Shown piece after piece: positions 14,805 to 22,612 of a stretch of DNA of 32,299 nt (the stretch's first letter is position 1; each line of letters begins with the position of its first letter). Source of the DNA: Candidatus Gastranaerophilales bacterium. Lineage in GTDB: Bacteria > Cyanobacteriota > Vampirovibrionia > Gastranaerophilales > UBA9579. Both the position numbers and the translations under genes were made by a program. The stretch covers positions 5,866-38,164 of the forward strand of contig JAQVCB010000015.1 in NCBI GenBank assembly GCA_028689995.1, in the 5' to 3' direction. The notes under the pieces are model-generated. The model did no database searches. It was not told the DNA's origin and saw only the letters and a list, made by a program, of their open reading frames with translations.

Positions 14805-15727
14805 GGCATAGTTTCATAAAAAGACTTATAGAACTTGCAAAAGAAGATGAAAATATTTATCTTTTATCTTCTGATACTGGTTATACAATTCTTGAGGAAT
14901 TTATAAAATTATTTCCCGAGAGATATCTGAATATTGGAATATCTGAATCTAATATGATCGGTGTTGCGGCAGGGCTTGCAATGAGCGGGAAGACCGTTTT
15001 TGCTTATGCTATAGTTCCTTTTATTACTATGAGATGTTTTGAGCAGATAAGGGTTGATCTTTGTTATCAGAATCTGCCTGTTAAACTTGTAGGAATTGGA
15101 GGAGGATTAACATATGGTCCTGCAGGCCCAACACATCATTCAATTGAGGATATTGGTATTATGAGCTGTCTGCCTAATATGACTATTATTAATCCGGGTG
15201 ATCCTTTTGAAGTTAAAAAAGCTGTTGAGGCTTCATTAAATCTTAAAGGGCCATGTTATTTTAGATTGGGCAAAAGTGGAGAACCTGTTATACATAATGA
15301 GTCAAAATGTTTTGAAATAGGTAAAGGTATAAAAGTCCTGGAAGGGAAAGATATATCGATTATAGTAACAGGGAATATGCTGGAGACAGGATTGAAAGTA
15401 TCTCAAATGCTTCAGGATCAGGAAATTAATCCGGAATTGATAAGTATGCACACTATAAAACCTATTGATAAAGATTTAATTCTTGAGAGTGCCAAAAAAT
15501 GTAAATTTATGGTGACAATAGAAGAACATAATATTATTGGAGGATTAGGAAGTCAGGTTTCCGGTATTTTAACAGATAATAACTTACATGTTAGAATTAA
15601 AAGATTTGCAATACCTGATGAATATGTAGAGATAGCAGGTAGTCAGGATTATTTGAGAAATATTTACGGATTAACAGCAGAACAAATTTTCAATAGTATA
15701 AAGGATTTATTAAAGAATTATGAATAA
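14801..15727 (+). CDS. Transketolase C-terminal subunit (split transketolase)
   Basis: The 308-residue protein is the pyrimidine-binding and C-terminal half of transketolase: LSSDTGYTILEEF, NIGISESNMIGVAAGLAMSGKTVFAYAIVPFITMRCFEQIRVDLCYQNLPVKLVGIGGG, GPTHHSIEDIGIM, then the C-terminal transketolase domain with TIEEHNIIGGLGSQV. The glutamate in GISESN is where the TPP-activating Glu is expected. It starts four bases within the N-terminal subunit gene and its stop overlaps the next radical SAM gene by eight bases, so the three are translationally coupled. The two halves should assemble into one active site. Split transketolases are found in several bacterial phyla; location in a glycan locus, instead of with central metabolism genes, is what stands out. 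Confidence 0.9.
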   Translation: MRHSFIKRLIELAKEDENIYLLSSDTGYTILEEFIKLFPERYLNIGISESNMIGVAAGLAMSGKTVFAYAIVPFITMRCFEQIRVDLCYQNLPVKLVGIGGGLTYGPAGPTHHSIEDIGIMSCLPNMTIINPGDPFEVKKAVEASLNLKGPCYFRLGKSGEPVIHNESKCFEIGKGIKVLEGKDISIIVTGNMLETGLKVSQMLQDQEINPELISMHTIKPIDKDLILESAKKCKFMVTIEEHNIIGGLGSQVSGILTDNNLHVRIKRFAIPDEYVEIAGSQDYLRNIYGLTAEQIFNSIKDLLKNYE

Positions 15728-16814
15728 AATTACTAGAAAAACCGAGTTTACTCGTCTTTGGAACAGGGCCAGAACTTTATTTTATATTCTTTCTATAAAA
15801 GCATTTAATAAAAAGCCCTATCCATTCTACGTGAATCTGGTTATTAACAGCAGATGTAATCTGAATTGCGCTTATTGTTTTGGTCATTATTCACAAAGAC
15901 AGACACCCGACTGGAAATTAGAAGATTTAAAAAAGTTAATTGACAATCTGTATAAAAAAGGAACAAGATACATCCTGGTTCAAGGGGGAGAACCATTATT
16001 ACATAATGATCTTGGTGAAATTTTCAAATACATATACGAAAAAGGGATTGTAACAGCAATAGTTACGAATGGACAATTTCCGGAAAGAATCAAGAAAATA
16101 CCGGAAATATCATTACTTGATAACATATGTTTTTCACTTGACGGCGGCAAAGAAGGAAATGATATTGTAAGAGGCAAGGGTTGTTTTGATAAGGTAATGG
16201 AATCTATTGAAGCTGTTAAAGAGTTTCATAAAGTTCCGATTCGTATAAACTCGACTATATCAAAGTATGTTGTTAATGATATTGACTTCATGGCAGAATT
16301 TGTTAAAAAAAATAAAATTGAGTGGGGTATAAATTATTTATTTAAAGGTAATGAAGTTTTAGGAGAAGAAGATCTTGCTCCTACAGCAGATGAAATAATT
16401 GAATATCAACGGAAGATTCTTGAATACAAAAGAAAAGGTTATCCTATTTTTACAACTACCAAAATACTTAATTATGTACTTAATTGGCCTGTTGACTACA
16501 GACAAAAGTATCTAAATTACGATGAATCATCTAAAAAGTTGGGTAATAAAGCCATTAAATGTCAATATGGCTTTTATGAAATAGTTATAGATGAAGATGG
16601 ATTGGTATATCCCTGTCAGGGAATGCAGGGTTGCTTTGACGCAAAGAACATTCACGAAGTTGGTTTTGATGAAGCATTCAAACATCTTGAAACAAAACCA
16701 TGTTATACCTGTTATCTTCCTTCTCTAATTAATACATCTGCTATGATAAATTGGGATTTTAATGTAATTGGAGAGACAGTCTTTGAAACCTTTAAAAACA
16801 GGTTTCAGCTTTAA
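15720..16814 (+). CDS. Radical SAM enzyme with SPASM-like C-terminus, last gene of operon
   Basis: YPFYVNLVINSRCNLNCAYCFGHY carries the CxxxCxxC cluster motif (about residues 45-52), followed by VQGGEPLLHNDL (the GGEP SAM-binding motif) and FSLDGGKEGND. The C-terminal third has CQYGFYEIVIDEDGLVYPCQGMQGC and CYTCYL, a SPASM/twitch-type auxiliary-cluster pattern. At 364 aa it is not closely similar to the radical SAM gene at 11349 and keeps the classical GGEP. The ATG lies inside the end of the transketolase C-subunit gene (8-base overlap), so it is co-expressed with the heptose genes. It probably modifies a sugar, lipid or peptide partner of the locus; the reaction cannot be read from sequence. 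It ends 12 bases before the remnant of an interrupted gene on the other strand. Confidence 0.85.
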   Translation: MNKITRKTEFTRLWNRARTLFYILSIKAFNKKPYPFYVNLVINSRCNLNCAYCFGHYSQRQTPDWKLEDLKKLIDNLYKKGTRYILVQGGEPLLHNDLGEIFKYIYEKGIVTAIVTNGQFPERIKKIPEISLLDNICFSLDGGKEGNDIVRGKGCFDKVMESIEAVKEFHKVPIRINSTISKYVVNDIDFMAEFVKKNKIEWGINYLFKGNEVLGEEDLAPTADEIIEYQRKILEYKRKGYPIFTTTKILNYVLNWPVDYRQKYLNYDESSKKLGNKAIKCQYGFYEIVIDEDGLVYPCQGMQGCFDAKNIHEVGFDEAFKHLETKPCYTCYLPSLINTSAMINWDFNVIGETVFETFKNRFQL

Positions 16815-16825
16815 CCAAACAGCTT

Positions 16826-16907
16826 TTAAGATATTTTCTCGAAGAAAAATATGTTATCATTTCCATGTTTTAAAATTGCTTCAGGTTTTAAGTTTTTATT
16901 CTCAATT
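16826..16907 (-). pseudogene. C-terminal remnant of an interrupted GT39-like gene
   Basis: Between the radical SAM gene and the insertion sequence, the minus strand reads IENKNLKPEAILKHGNDNIFFFEKIS and stops. This resembles the C-terminal end of the GT-C protein at 6517 (EYGNNMFKIKIYK). It runs directly out of the IS end in the same orientation as the N-terminal fragment on the far side (17920-18244). I infer that both belonged to one gene whose middle, probably several hundred codons, was lost. With 26 codons only, this is tentative. Confidence 0.45.
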
Positions 16908-16914
16908 ACAGGAG

Positions 16915-17835
16915 TTACGCAACATAAGATAAAGCATTATCATCATTGAATTTCACAGAGTAAACATTCTTCAAATAATCCTGACGAGCAGCTTCTATAC
17001 TCTTGTCAGGATATTTGTTTTTCAAGAATAAAAAAGCTTCCATACAGGCCTGTATATGATTAATTTGAGCTTTTAAACTTCTTGAAGAACATTCTTCCAG
17101 GTGTAAATATGACTTTAAGTTTCTGAATATTGTCTCAATAATCCATCGTTTTCGGTAGATTTTCCAACCCGAATGACTTTTAATTGGCTTTTCTAAATTT
17201 GTCATTATGTATCTGTTGCAGTGTTTTGCAATCTGTACTGTATGATAAATTCCTCTTGCCTTTCCATACAGGCTTTTTCCTCCGAAAAACTTGTGCGTTT
17301 GAACTTGTTGTTTTTCAAATATTTTATTTGATTTACATATGGTTAAATACTTCCAACCAAAGGAGTTGATAAGGTTTACATTTTTACAAGCCATATACCC
17401 ACAGTCAAATAATACTATTTCTGGTTTAAGACCTGCTTCGTATAGCTTTTTAAGTTCTTCTCTAATTACTTCATTTTTTGTACCTCTTTCTTTTTCCCAA
17501 ATAATATCTGCAAGATTATATATTTTATTGCCATGTACATAGATTATCTTAATTAAAGTATAGCCTTTAATCGCCTTATTTATTGATGAGTTCCAGACAT
17601 ACCTCACACCTTCTATATTTTTAGAAAATGATTTGTTGATTGATGTATCATCAAAGATTAATTGGCCTCCTTTTGGAAGGTTTTCAATCTTCGTTTCAGT
17701 CTTCACAGCATTATTTGATAGGAATCTTGTTAATTTATCATGACTAACATTTTCAACTTTGCACGCTGACTTATGGCAAGAAAATTTGCCTTCTTCTGAT
17801 AATAGTGCCATTCTGTAAGCATAATTAAGTTTCAT
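16915..17835 (-). CDS. IS4-group DDE transposase
   Basis: The catalytic residues can be placed as LIFDDTSIN (first D), IVLFDCGYM (second D) and YRKRWIIETIFRNLK (E). The last segment is an exact Y-x2-R-x3-E-x6-K (YREK) signature of the IS4 superfamily, DDE_Tnp_1 fold. The track frame begins at TTG 17859; I prefer ATG 17835 (306 aa), which has CAGG seven bases upstream. That CAGG lies inside a hairpin (17840-17878) that could restrict translation. The protein is shorter than classical IS4 transposases (about 400 aa). It cuts and joins DNA at the element's ends. The stop codon is formed within the terminal inverted repeat. Confidence 0.92.
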   Translation of the reverse strand: MKLNYAYRMALLSEEGKFSCHKSACKVENVSHDKLTRFLSNNAVKTETKIENLPKGGQLIFDDTSINKSFSKNIEGVRYVWNSSINKAIKGYTLIKIIYVHGNKIYNLADIIWEKERGTKNEVIREELKKLYEAGLKPEIVLFDCGYMACKNVNLINSFGWKYLTICKSNKIFEKQQVQTHKFFGGKSLYGKARGIYHTVQIAKHCNRYIMTNLEKPIKSHSGWKIYRKRWIIETIFRNLKSYLHLEECSSRSLKAQINHIQACMEAFLFLKNKYPDKSIEAARQDYLKNVYSVKFNDDNALSYVA

Positions 17836-17839
17836 AATA

Positions 17840-17878
17840 AAACCTGACATTCTTTTCAAAAAAAGGAAAGTCAGGTTT
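17840..17878 (-). promoter_or_regulatory. Hairpin covering the transposase ribosome binding site
   Basis: AAACCTGAC (17840-17848) and GTCAGGTTT (17870-17878) form a 9-bp stem around a 21-base loop. On the mRNA, the 3' arm holds the CAGG placed seven bases before ATG 17835. Such hairpins limit transposase translation from external transcripts in IS10/IS50-type elements; a similar role here is inference. Confidence 0.5.
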
Positions 17879-17919
17879 CTCTTTTTAAAATATTTTTAAT
17901 TATTTTGCGTAACTCCTGT

Positions 17920-18244
17920 TTCCGGCTAAGTAGGCCGCAAATATTGATATAACACCGGAAATAATTGATAAAAGTCTTAAAGTTATATCATTATCTCCAA
18001 AGAACTTCATCCAAAAATGCAGTAAAAGATAATAAAATGGTGCCTGCAAACTATAACCGTCAAGAAATAATCTTTTTAAAAGTTTAAACGGAAAAGACAT
18101 TCTGGCTTCATAATGGCAATATAGTTCATCCCACCACATAAAAGGCTTATTAATATCAATTAGTCTTAAATATATCCCCAGTAATATGACCAGAGAAATA
18201 ATCAACCCATATTTATATTTGATGACTAAATTTCTTTCAGACAA
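17920..18244 (-). pseudogene. N-terminal fragment of a GT39/ArnT-like membrane glycosyltransferase, cut by the IS
   Basis: About 108 codons survive: a first membrane segment (YGLIISLVILLGIYLRL), then INKPFMWWDELYCHYEARMSF, the WDE motif of the first external loop in GT39/ArnT-type glycosyltransferases, then LQAPFYYLLLHFWMKFFGDNDITLRLLSIISGVISIFAAYLAGN. Family members are usually 450-600 residues. The frame runs into the IS end, which supplies RSYAK and a stop. The start, TTG 18244, has no clear ribosome site, and the frame is open upstream into a GC-rich patch, so the original start is uncertain. The fragment retains a catalytic-type acidic motif but cannot fold as a full enzyme. Confidence 0.75.
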
Positions 18245-18565
18245 AAACTTAGAACGAGTTTGGTTAAAGCCTCCAACGCCTTGCCAAGCAAGCCGTTTCG
18301 GCTTTAGCCAGCACTCCCGCTTCGCACGAGCTTTTACAGTTATAATTGGATTTTACAGTTTTTAACAAGACAGGCTCTTAGAGATCGTCTTATTATAAAC
18401 TATTAAAAACGATGGAGACATTATAAATTTGTAATAAAATTAATTTGAATATGTTAGATTGTTAGGTAAGCTAATGTTATATGATAGGAATATCAACAAA
18501 GTTTAATACAAAATCCTATATTATTGCTGGTTTTATGTGTACAAATTTTAATTAAGAGTTTCAAA
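18245..18565. other. Non-coding gap with GC-rich hairpin patch
   Basis: No gene is seen in these 321 bases. The left part is locally GC-rich, with small stems AGCCG/CGGCT and CTTGC/GCAAG. Its reverse complement contains TGCGAAGCGGGAG, also present at 31694-31706. The right part is AT-rich and presumably holds the promoter of the following radical SAM operon; I could not fix a convincing -35/-10 pair. Confidence 0.5.
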
Positions 18566-19657
18566 ATGAGAATATTCAATATAGATTATGCAGATATATT
18601 CGATAAAGTCATATATAACTATGCCTCATTATCAAGTAAATTATGTAAAGATAAGTCATTTCTACCTATTAGATATAATCTGGAATTAACTTATAAATGC
18701 AACCTGAACTGTAATTACTGTTATATTGGTGAAAATAAAAATATTAATGAGTTAACTACGGAAGAATGGTTTAATGTAATTGACCAAATTCCTCCATTTG
18801 GTCTTATAACACTTGTAGGTGGTGAGCCTTTAATTAAAAAAGACTTTGATAAAATATTTGATCGGGCTGTTAAGAAACATAAAGTTAATATAGTATCAAA
18901 CGCAACTCTTCTTACAGATGAGCATATAAAGTCTTTTGTTAAAAAAAAGTTAACTTTAATTGGAGTATCAATTGACGGTATAGGTAAAAAACACGATTTA
19001 AACAGGAATAAACCCGGTATTTTTGATAAAATTACTGAAAATCTGGAAAAGCTAAAAATAGCAAAAGGTAATAAGCTTTATCCTTTAATAGATATTAAAA
19101 CACTTGTTTTAGACAATAATCTTGATGATCTTCCTGAAATTTATAAGCTGGCCAGTTATTTTAATGCTGATTTTTTAACCCTGTCTTTTCTCAGAGCAGA
19201 TAATTTTCTTCAGAATTCCAGCATTAAGAAAGAAGAATTTGAAAAAGATTTTTATAATACTGTATATCCAATTAAAAAATATTTTGATCTTGAACACTTT
19301 AAGAAAGTTTATAAGCAGGTCAAAACCCTTTCAAAAAAAGGTAAAACAAAATTAAGACTTTATCCCAGATTTAATGATAAAAACGAACTTGATCAGATTG
19401 TCAGATTTTATACAATGCCTGAAAATATTGACATCAAAGATATATACTATCCCTGTCTTCATCCATGGGTTAATGTTTCAATAAGTCCAAATGGAGATGT
19501 TTATCCTTGTTTGTGCTATAAAGTCGATAATATTAGAGAAAACAGTTTTAAAGAAATTTGGAACAATTCGAAATATAGAAAATTCAGAAGATATCTTTCA
19601 CAAGAGAAGGTTTTTAAGTCCTGTCAGGCTTGTTGTCAGTTAAGAGTTAAATATTAG
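18566..19657 (+). CDS. Radical SAM/SPASM enzyme, first gene of second cluster
   Basis: LPIRYNLELTYKCNLNCNYCYIGEN contains the CxxxCxxC cluster motif, followed by ITLVGGEPLIKKDF (GGEP) and LIGVSIDGIGKKHD. The C-terminus has YPCLHPWVNVSISPNGDVYPCLCYK, then NIRENSFKEIWNNSKYRKFRRYL and SCQACCQL, a SPASM auxiliary-cluster domain. I start at ATG 18566 (MRIFNIDY), with AAGAG eight bases upstream, instead of the TTG 14 codons earlier; this gives 363 residues. The next gene begins one base after the stop. Relatives modify peptides or small molecules, or act as sugar dehydrogenases/epimerases; no precursor peptide is seen nearby, so a sugar or lipid substrate is more likely here. Confidence 0.85.
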   Translation: MRIFNIDYADIFDKVIYNYASLSSKLCKDKSFLPIRYNLELTYKCNLNCNYCYIGENKNINELTTEEWFNVIDQIPPFGLITLVGGEPLIKKDFDKIFDRAVKKHKVNIVSNATLLTDEHIKSFVKKKLTLIGVSIDGIGKKHDLNRNKPGIFDKITENLEKLKIAKGNKLYPLIDIKTLVLDNNLDDLPEIYKLASYFNADFLTLSFLRADNFLQNSSIKKEEFEKDFYNTVYPIKKYFDLEHFKKVYKQVKTLSKKGKTKLRLYPRFNDKNELDQIVRFYTMPENIDIKDIYYPCLHPWVNVSISPNGDVYPCLCYKVDNIRENSFKEIWNNSKYRKFRRYLSQEKVFKSCQACCQLRVKY

Positions 19658-19658
19658 T

Positions 19659-21146
19659 ATGGTTAAAATGGATATAAAAAAAATACTTTTAGTTAATTTA
19701 CCGGAAGATGGTGAAGTTGCCGACTTTTATACACCGAAATATGTTCTTTCATCTTTCCATGCTTACCCTCCTCTTGGAGTATTGTATATTGCTACAGCAA
19801 TAAAAGATGAATATCCGGTTAAAATAATTGATACTCACGCTTTAAATTATTCAATAGAACAAACTGTAGATGCTATAGTTAATGAATCACCTGAGTTATT
19901 AGGTATTTCTTGTCCAACACTACGTCTTTATACAATGTTAGAAATAATTAAGAGAGTTAAAGTTAAACTGCCAAATCTTGTTATAGTAGTTGGTGGACCT
20001 CATGTATCAATTTATCCTGTAGAAACAATTAATCTGCCGGGAGTAGATTATGCAATAGCAGGACAGGGAGAAATTACTTTTCTTAAACTTATTGATATTC
20101 TGTCCGGAAAAGTTTCTTCTAATCTCAAAGATTTAACAGGATTGATTTTTAAAGAAGAGGGCAGGGTTATACAAAATTCGGTTAATTATGATATCTCCCT
20201 GGATAATATAAAAATGCCTGATAGAAGCCTTTTAAATTATGACCTTTACTATACAGCAGCAGATAGTACAGAACAGATTGTGACTATGATTTCTTCAAGA
20301 GGTTGTCCTTTTCAGTGTATTTTCTGTGATGTTCAGGACAAGAAATATCGTTGGAGAAGCGCAAAAAATGTTGTAGATGAGATGGAACATATAGCAAATA
20401 CTTTTGATAATCCGCTTATAAATATTTTTGACGATACATTTAATCTTCTAAAAGATAGAGTTCTTGAAATTTGTGAGGAAATACAGAAGAGAAATTTAAA
20501 GGTCAAATGGACAACCAGAGCAAGAGTTCATCCTCTTGATGAAGAAATGATTGCTGCTATGAAAGCTGCAGGATTAAAGAGGATACACTTTGGCGTTGAA
20601 TCAGGTTCAGACAATACACTTAAAAAAATAAAAAAAGGTGTTAAAAGAGAGCAAATTGAAAAAGCTTTTGAGCTTTGTAAAAAATATAAAATAGATACTC
20701 TTGCCTACTTTGTCATAGGTTTTGACTGGGAAACAAAGAAAGATATAAACGAAACAATTTCTTTTATTAAAAAGATTAAACCTGACTATATAGCACCAAG
20801 TATTCTTTATCCACTCGCAAAGACTGAAGTATACGATGAGATGGTAAAAAATGGTAAGATAGATAGCGATTACTGGTACAAATTTGCTGTAAATCCAACC
20901 AAAGATTTTTCTTTACCTCTATTTAGAACCGAAAAAACCCAGAAATATTTAAGCCGAAAAATTGATGAAATTTATCTTACTTTTTATCTTTCACCCGGAT
21001 TCGTTCTAAAAAATCTAAAATCTAAAGGTAAAAATGAATTTGGCTTTTTATTCAAAATAAAGTTAGGTTTTTTAATAATAAAGTCTTATTTTTTAAATCT
21101 TTTCGCAGAAATAACCTGTTTTGGCGAAGGAAATGATATTAAATAA
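19659..21146 (+). CDS. B12-binding-domain radical SAM protein (class B-like)
   Basis: This 495-residue protein starts with a Rossmann-like cobalamin-binding-type domain: ILLVNLPEDG, YPPLGVLYIATAIKDEYPVKIIDTH, LLGISCPTLRLYTMLEIIKRVK, VVGGPHVSIYP and AGQGEITFLKLIDIL. The radical SAM core follows with ISSRGCPFQCIFCDVQ (CxxxCxxC), WRSAKNVVDEMEHI, IFDDTFNLLKDRVLEIC and GLKRIHFGVESGSDNTLKKIKKG. The base-on DxHxxG histidine motif is not seen, as is common in this class. Relatives include methyltransferases and ring-rearranging enzymes such as BchE. A second family member lies at 22613, with a flavoprotein between. The start could be ATG 19659 or 19668. Confidence 0.85.
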   Translation: MVKMDIKKILLVNLPEDGEVADFYTPKYVLSSFHAYPPLGVLYIATAIKDEYPVKIIDTHALNYSIEQTVDAIVNESPELLGISCPTLRLYTMLEIIKRVKVKLPNLVIVVGGPHVSIYPVETINLPGVDYAIAGQGEITFLKLIDILSGKVSSNLKDLTGLIFKEEGRVIQNSVNYDISLDNIKMPDRSLLNYDLYYTAADSTEQIVTMISSRGCPFQCIFCDVQDKKYRWRSAKNVVDEMEHIANTFDNPLINIFDDTFNLLKDRVLEICEEIQKRNLKVKWTTRARVHPLDEEMIAAMKAAGLKRIHFGVESGSDNTLKKIKKGVKREQIEKAFELCKKYKIDTLAYFVIGFDWETKKDINETISFIKKIKPDYIAPSILYPLAKTEVYDEMVKNGKIDSDYWYKFAVNPTKDFSLPLFRTEKTQKYLSRKIDEIYLTFYLSPGFVLKNLKSKGKNEFGFLFKIKLGFLIIKSYFLNLFAEITCFGEGNDIK

Positions 21147-21178
21147 TTAAATTATAGTTGGGAGTTTATAAATTAAAA

Positions 21179-22600
21179 ATGGAATCTGCAAAAAAAATTG
21201 TAATAATTGGAGCAGGACCTTCAGGGTTAGCTGTTGCTTTAGATCTGGTCGGTAATTCAGATTTCAATATCACCATACTTGAATCAGAAAAAAATGTGGG
21301 AGGATTATGCAGAACGCTTGAACATAAAGGCATTCGTTTTGATATAGGTCCCCACAGACTTTCTCCTCAACTTCCTGAAATAGTTAAAATCGTTCAAGAT
21401 CTTTTAGGTGATGATTTATTAGCAAAAGAAAATTTGCATGGACTGTATTTTGACGAAATATTATATAATTATCCTCCTAAATTTTCTGATTTTTTAAATT
21501 TGAATTCAGTTAAAAATGCATTTATATTTGGTAAAAGTTTTATATTAAGACAATTTTTGAATATTATCTGTTTATCTTTTAGCAGCAAAAAAGAGAAATC
21601 TTTTGAAGATATTCTGACCGGACGTTTTGGAAAATGTTTTTACAACAGGCTTATATTGCCTATGGCATTGAAAGTCTGGGGAACTTCCGATCTTGATAAG
21701 GACTTTGTTGATACAAGAATTACAATTCCTACTTTTAGCAAGCTATTAAAGAAGATTTTTATAAAAAATGCCGCAATAAATGATAAGATTTTTTATTACC
21801 CTGTTAAAGGTTTTAGCCAGATATGGGATAAGATAGCAGAAAAATTAAGCCGAAATGGTCATTTAATAGAGCTTAATGTAGAAATAGAAAGAATAGAAGC
21901 AGATACATTAGACAAAGGACCATATAAAATTTATTATTTGAAAGATGGTGAAAAAAAAGTAGCAGAAGCTGATATTCTGGTAAGTACAATTTCAAATAAG
22001 GTTCTTTTAAATTATTTTTCAGAAACAAGCCTTACAAAGCCGATAATGCATCTGAGTAATCAATTTTCATCCAGAACGGTAAGGATAGGTGTGTTTTTGG
22101 TTAAAGCCTTTGATCTTCCTGTAAGAGTTACTATTTTCCCTGAACAAAAGCATATTTTTAACAGAATATCAGTAATGAACCATTTTGCTGATCTGGATTA
22201 TCCTGAAGGACAAACTGTGTTAATGATAGATGTTATTTATCATACAGATAGTAAGTATGCAGATATGTCCAAAGAAGAATTTAATGAATATCTTATTAAG
22301 TATGTCCTTGAGCTTGGTTGGTTTAAACAGGAAGATATAACTGATGTATTCAGCGTAATAGTACCTTATGCTTATCCTGTTATGAGTAAAAGCAGATATC
22401 AGGCACAGGACGAGCTGGAAAACTACTTTGCGTCGACTGATATAATATTATGTGGACGAGAAGCATCTTCAGATTATAATAATGCACATAATGCTATGGC
22501 AAAAGGACTTTTAACAGCAAAATATATAAGCGGAAAAATCAAATATGACGAATATATAAAACTGTCAAGAGAAATGGGTCGTTTACCTGTCAGAGAATAA
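21179..22600 (+). CDS. FAD-dependent oxidoreductase, UDP-galactopyranose mutase / protoporphyrinogen oxidase-like
   Basis: IVIIGAGPSGLAVALDL is the FAD-binding GxGxxG, followed by ESEKNVGGLCRTLEHKGIRFDIGPHRL, the pattern of the flavin amine-oxidase/UGM superfamily. ILTGRFGKCFYNRLILPMALKVWGTS resembles the FG..LY..F...KVWG block of polysaccharide-locus members of this family. The C-terminus has the second FAD segment DIILCGREASSDYNNAHNAMAKG. I start at ATG 21179 (473 aa); the track adds seven codons from a TTG with no ribosome site. GGGAG is present but about 14 bases from the ATG. It lies between two B12-type radical SAM genes. Candidate reactions are ring contraction of a nucleotide sugar or oxidation of a lipid/isoprenoid. 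Confidence 0.8.
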   Translation: MESAKKIVIIGAGPSGLAVALDLVGNSDFNITILESEKNVGGLCRTLEHKGIRFDIGPHRLSPQLPEIVKIVQDLLGDDLLAKENLHGLYFDEILYNYPPKFSDFLNLNSVKNAFIFGKSFILRQFLNIICLSFSSKKEKSFEDILTGRFGKCFYNRLILPMALKVWGTSDLDKDFVDTRITIPTFSKLLKKIFIKNAAINDKIFYYPVKGFSQIWDKIAEKLSRNGHLIELNVEIERIEADTLDKGPYKIYYLKDGEKKVAEADILVSTISNKVLLNYFSETSLTKPIMHLSNQFSSRTVRIGVFLVKAFDLPVRVTIFPEQKHIFNRISVMNHFADLDYPEGQTVLMIDVIYHTDSKYADMSKEEFNEYLIKYVLELGWFKQEDITDVFSVIVPYAYPVMSKSRYQAQDELENYFASTDIILCGREASSDYNNAHNAMAKGLLTAKYISGKIKYDEYIKLSREMGRLPVRE

Positions 22601-22612
22601 GGAACTAAAAAA

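Larger units (their letters stand above)
16908..17919 (-). mobile_element. IS4-group insertion sequence, about 1.0 kb
   Basis: The ends are perfect 15-bp inverted repeats: ACAGGAGTTACGCAA at 16908-16922 and its complement at 17905-17919. The element carries one transposase gene whose stop codon lies inside one inverted repeat. No target-site duplication is visible (flanks CTCAATT and TCCGGCT), in keeping with a deletion next to the insertion. It separates two pieces of a GT39-like gene. The element looks intact and may be recent. Confidence 0.92.

Noticed and set aside
16898-17930. Target-site duplication flanking the IS
   Set aside because: The 8-10 bases outside the two inverted repeats (TCTCAATT and TTCCGGCT) do not match.
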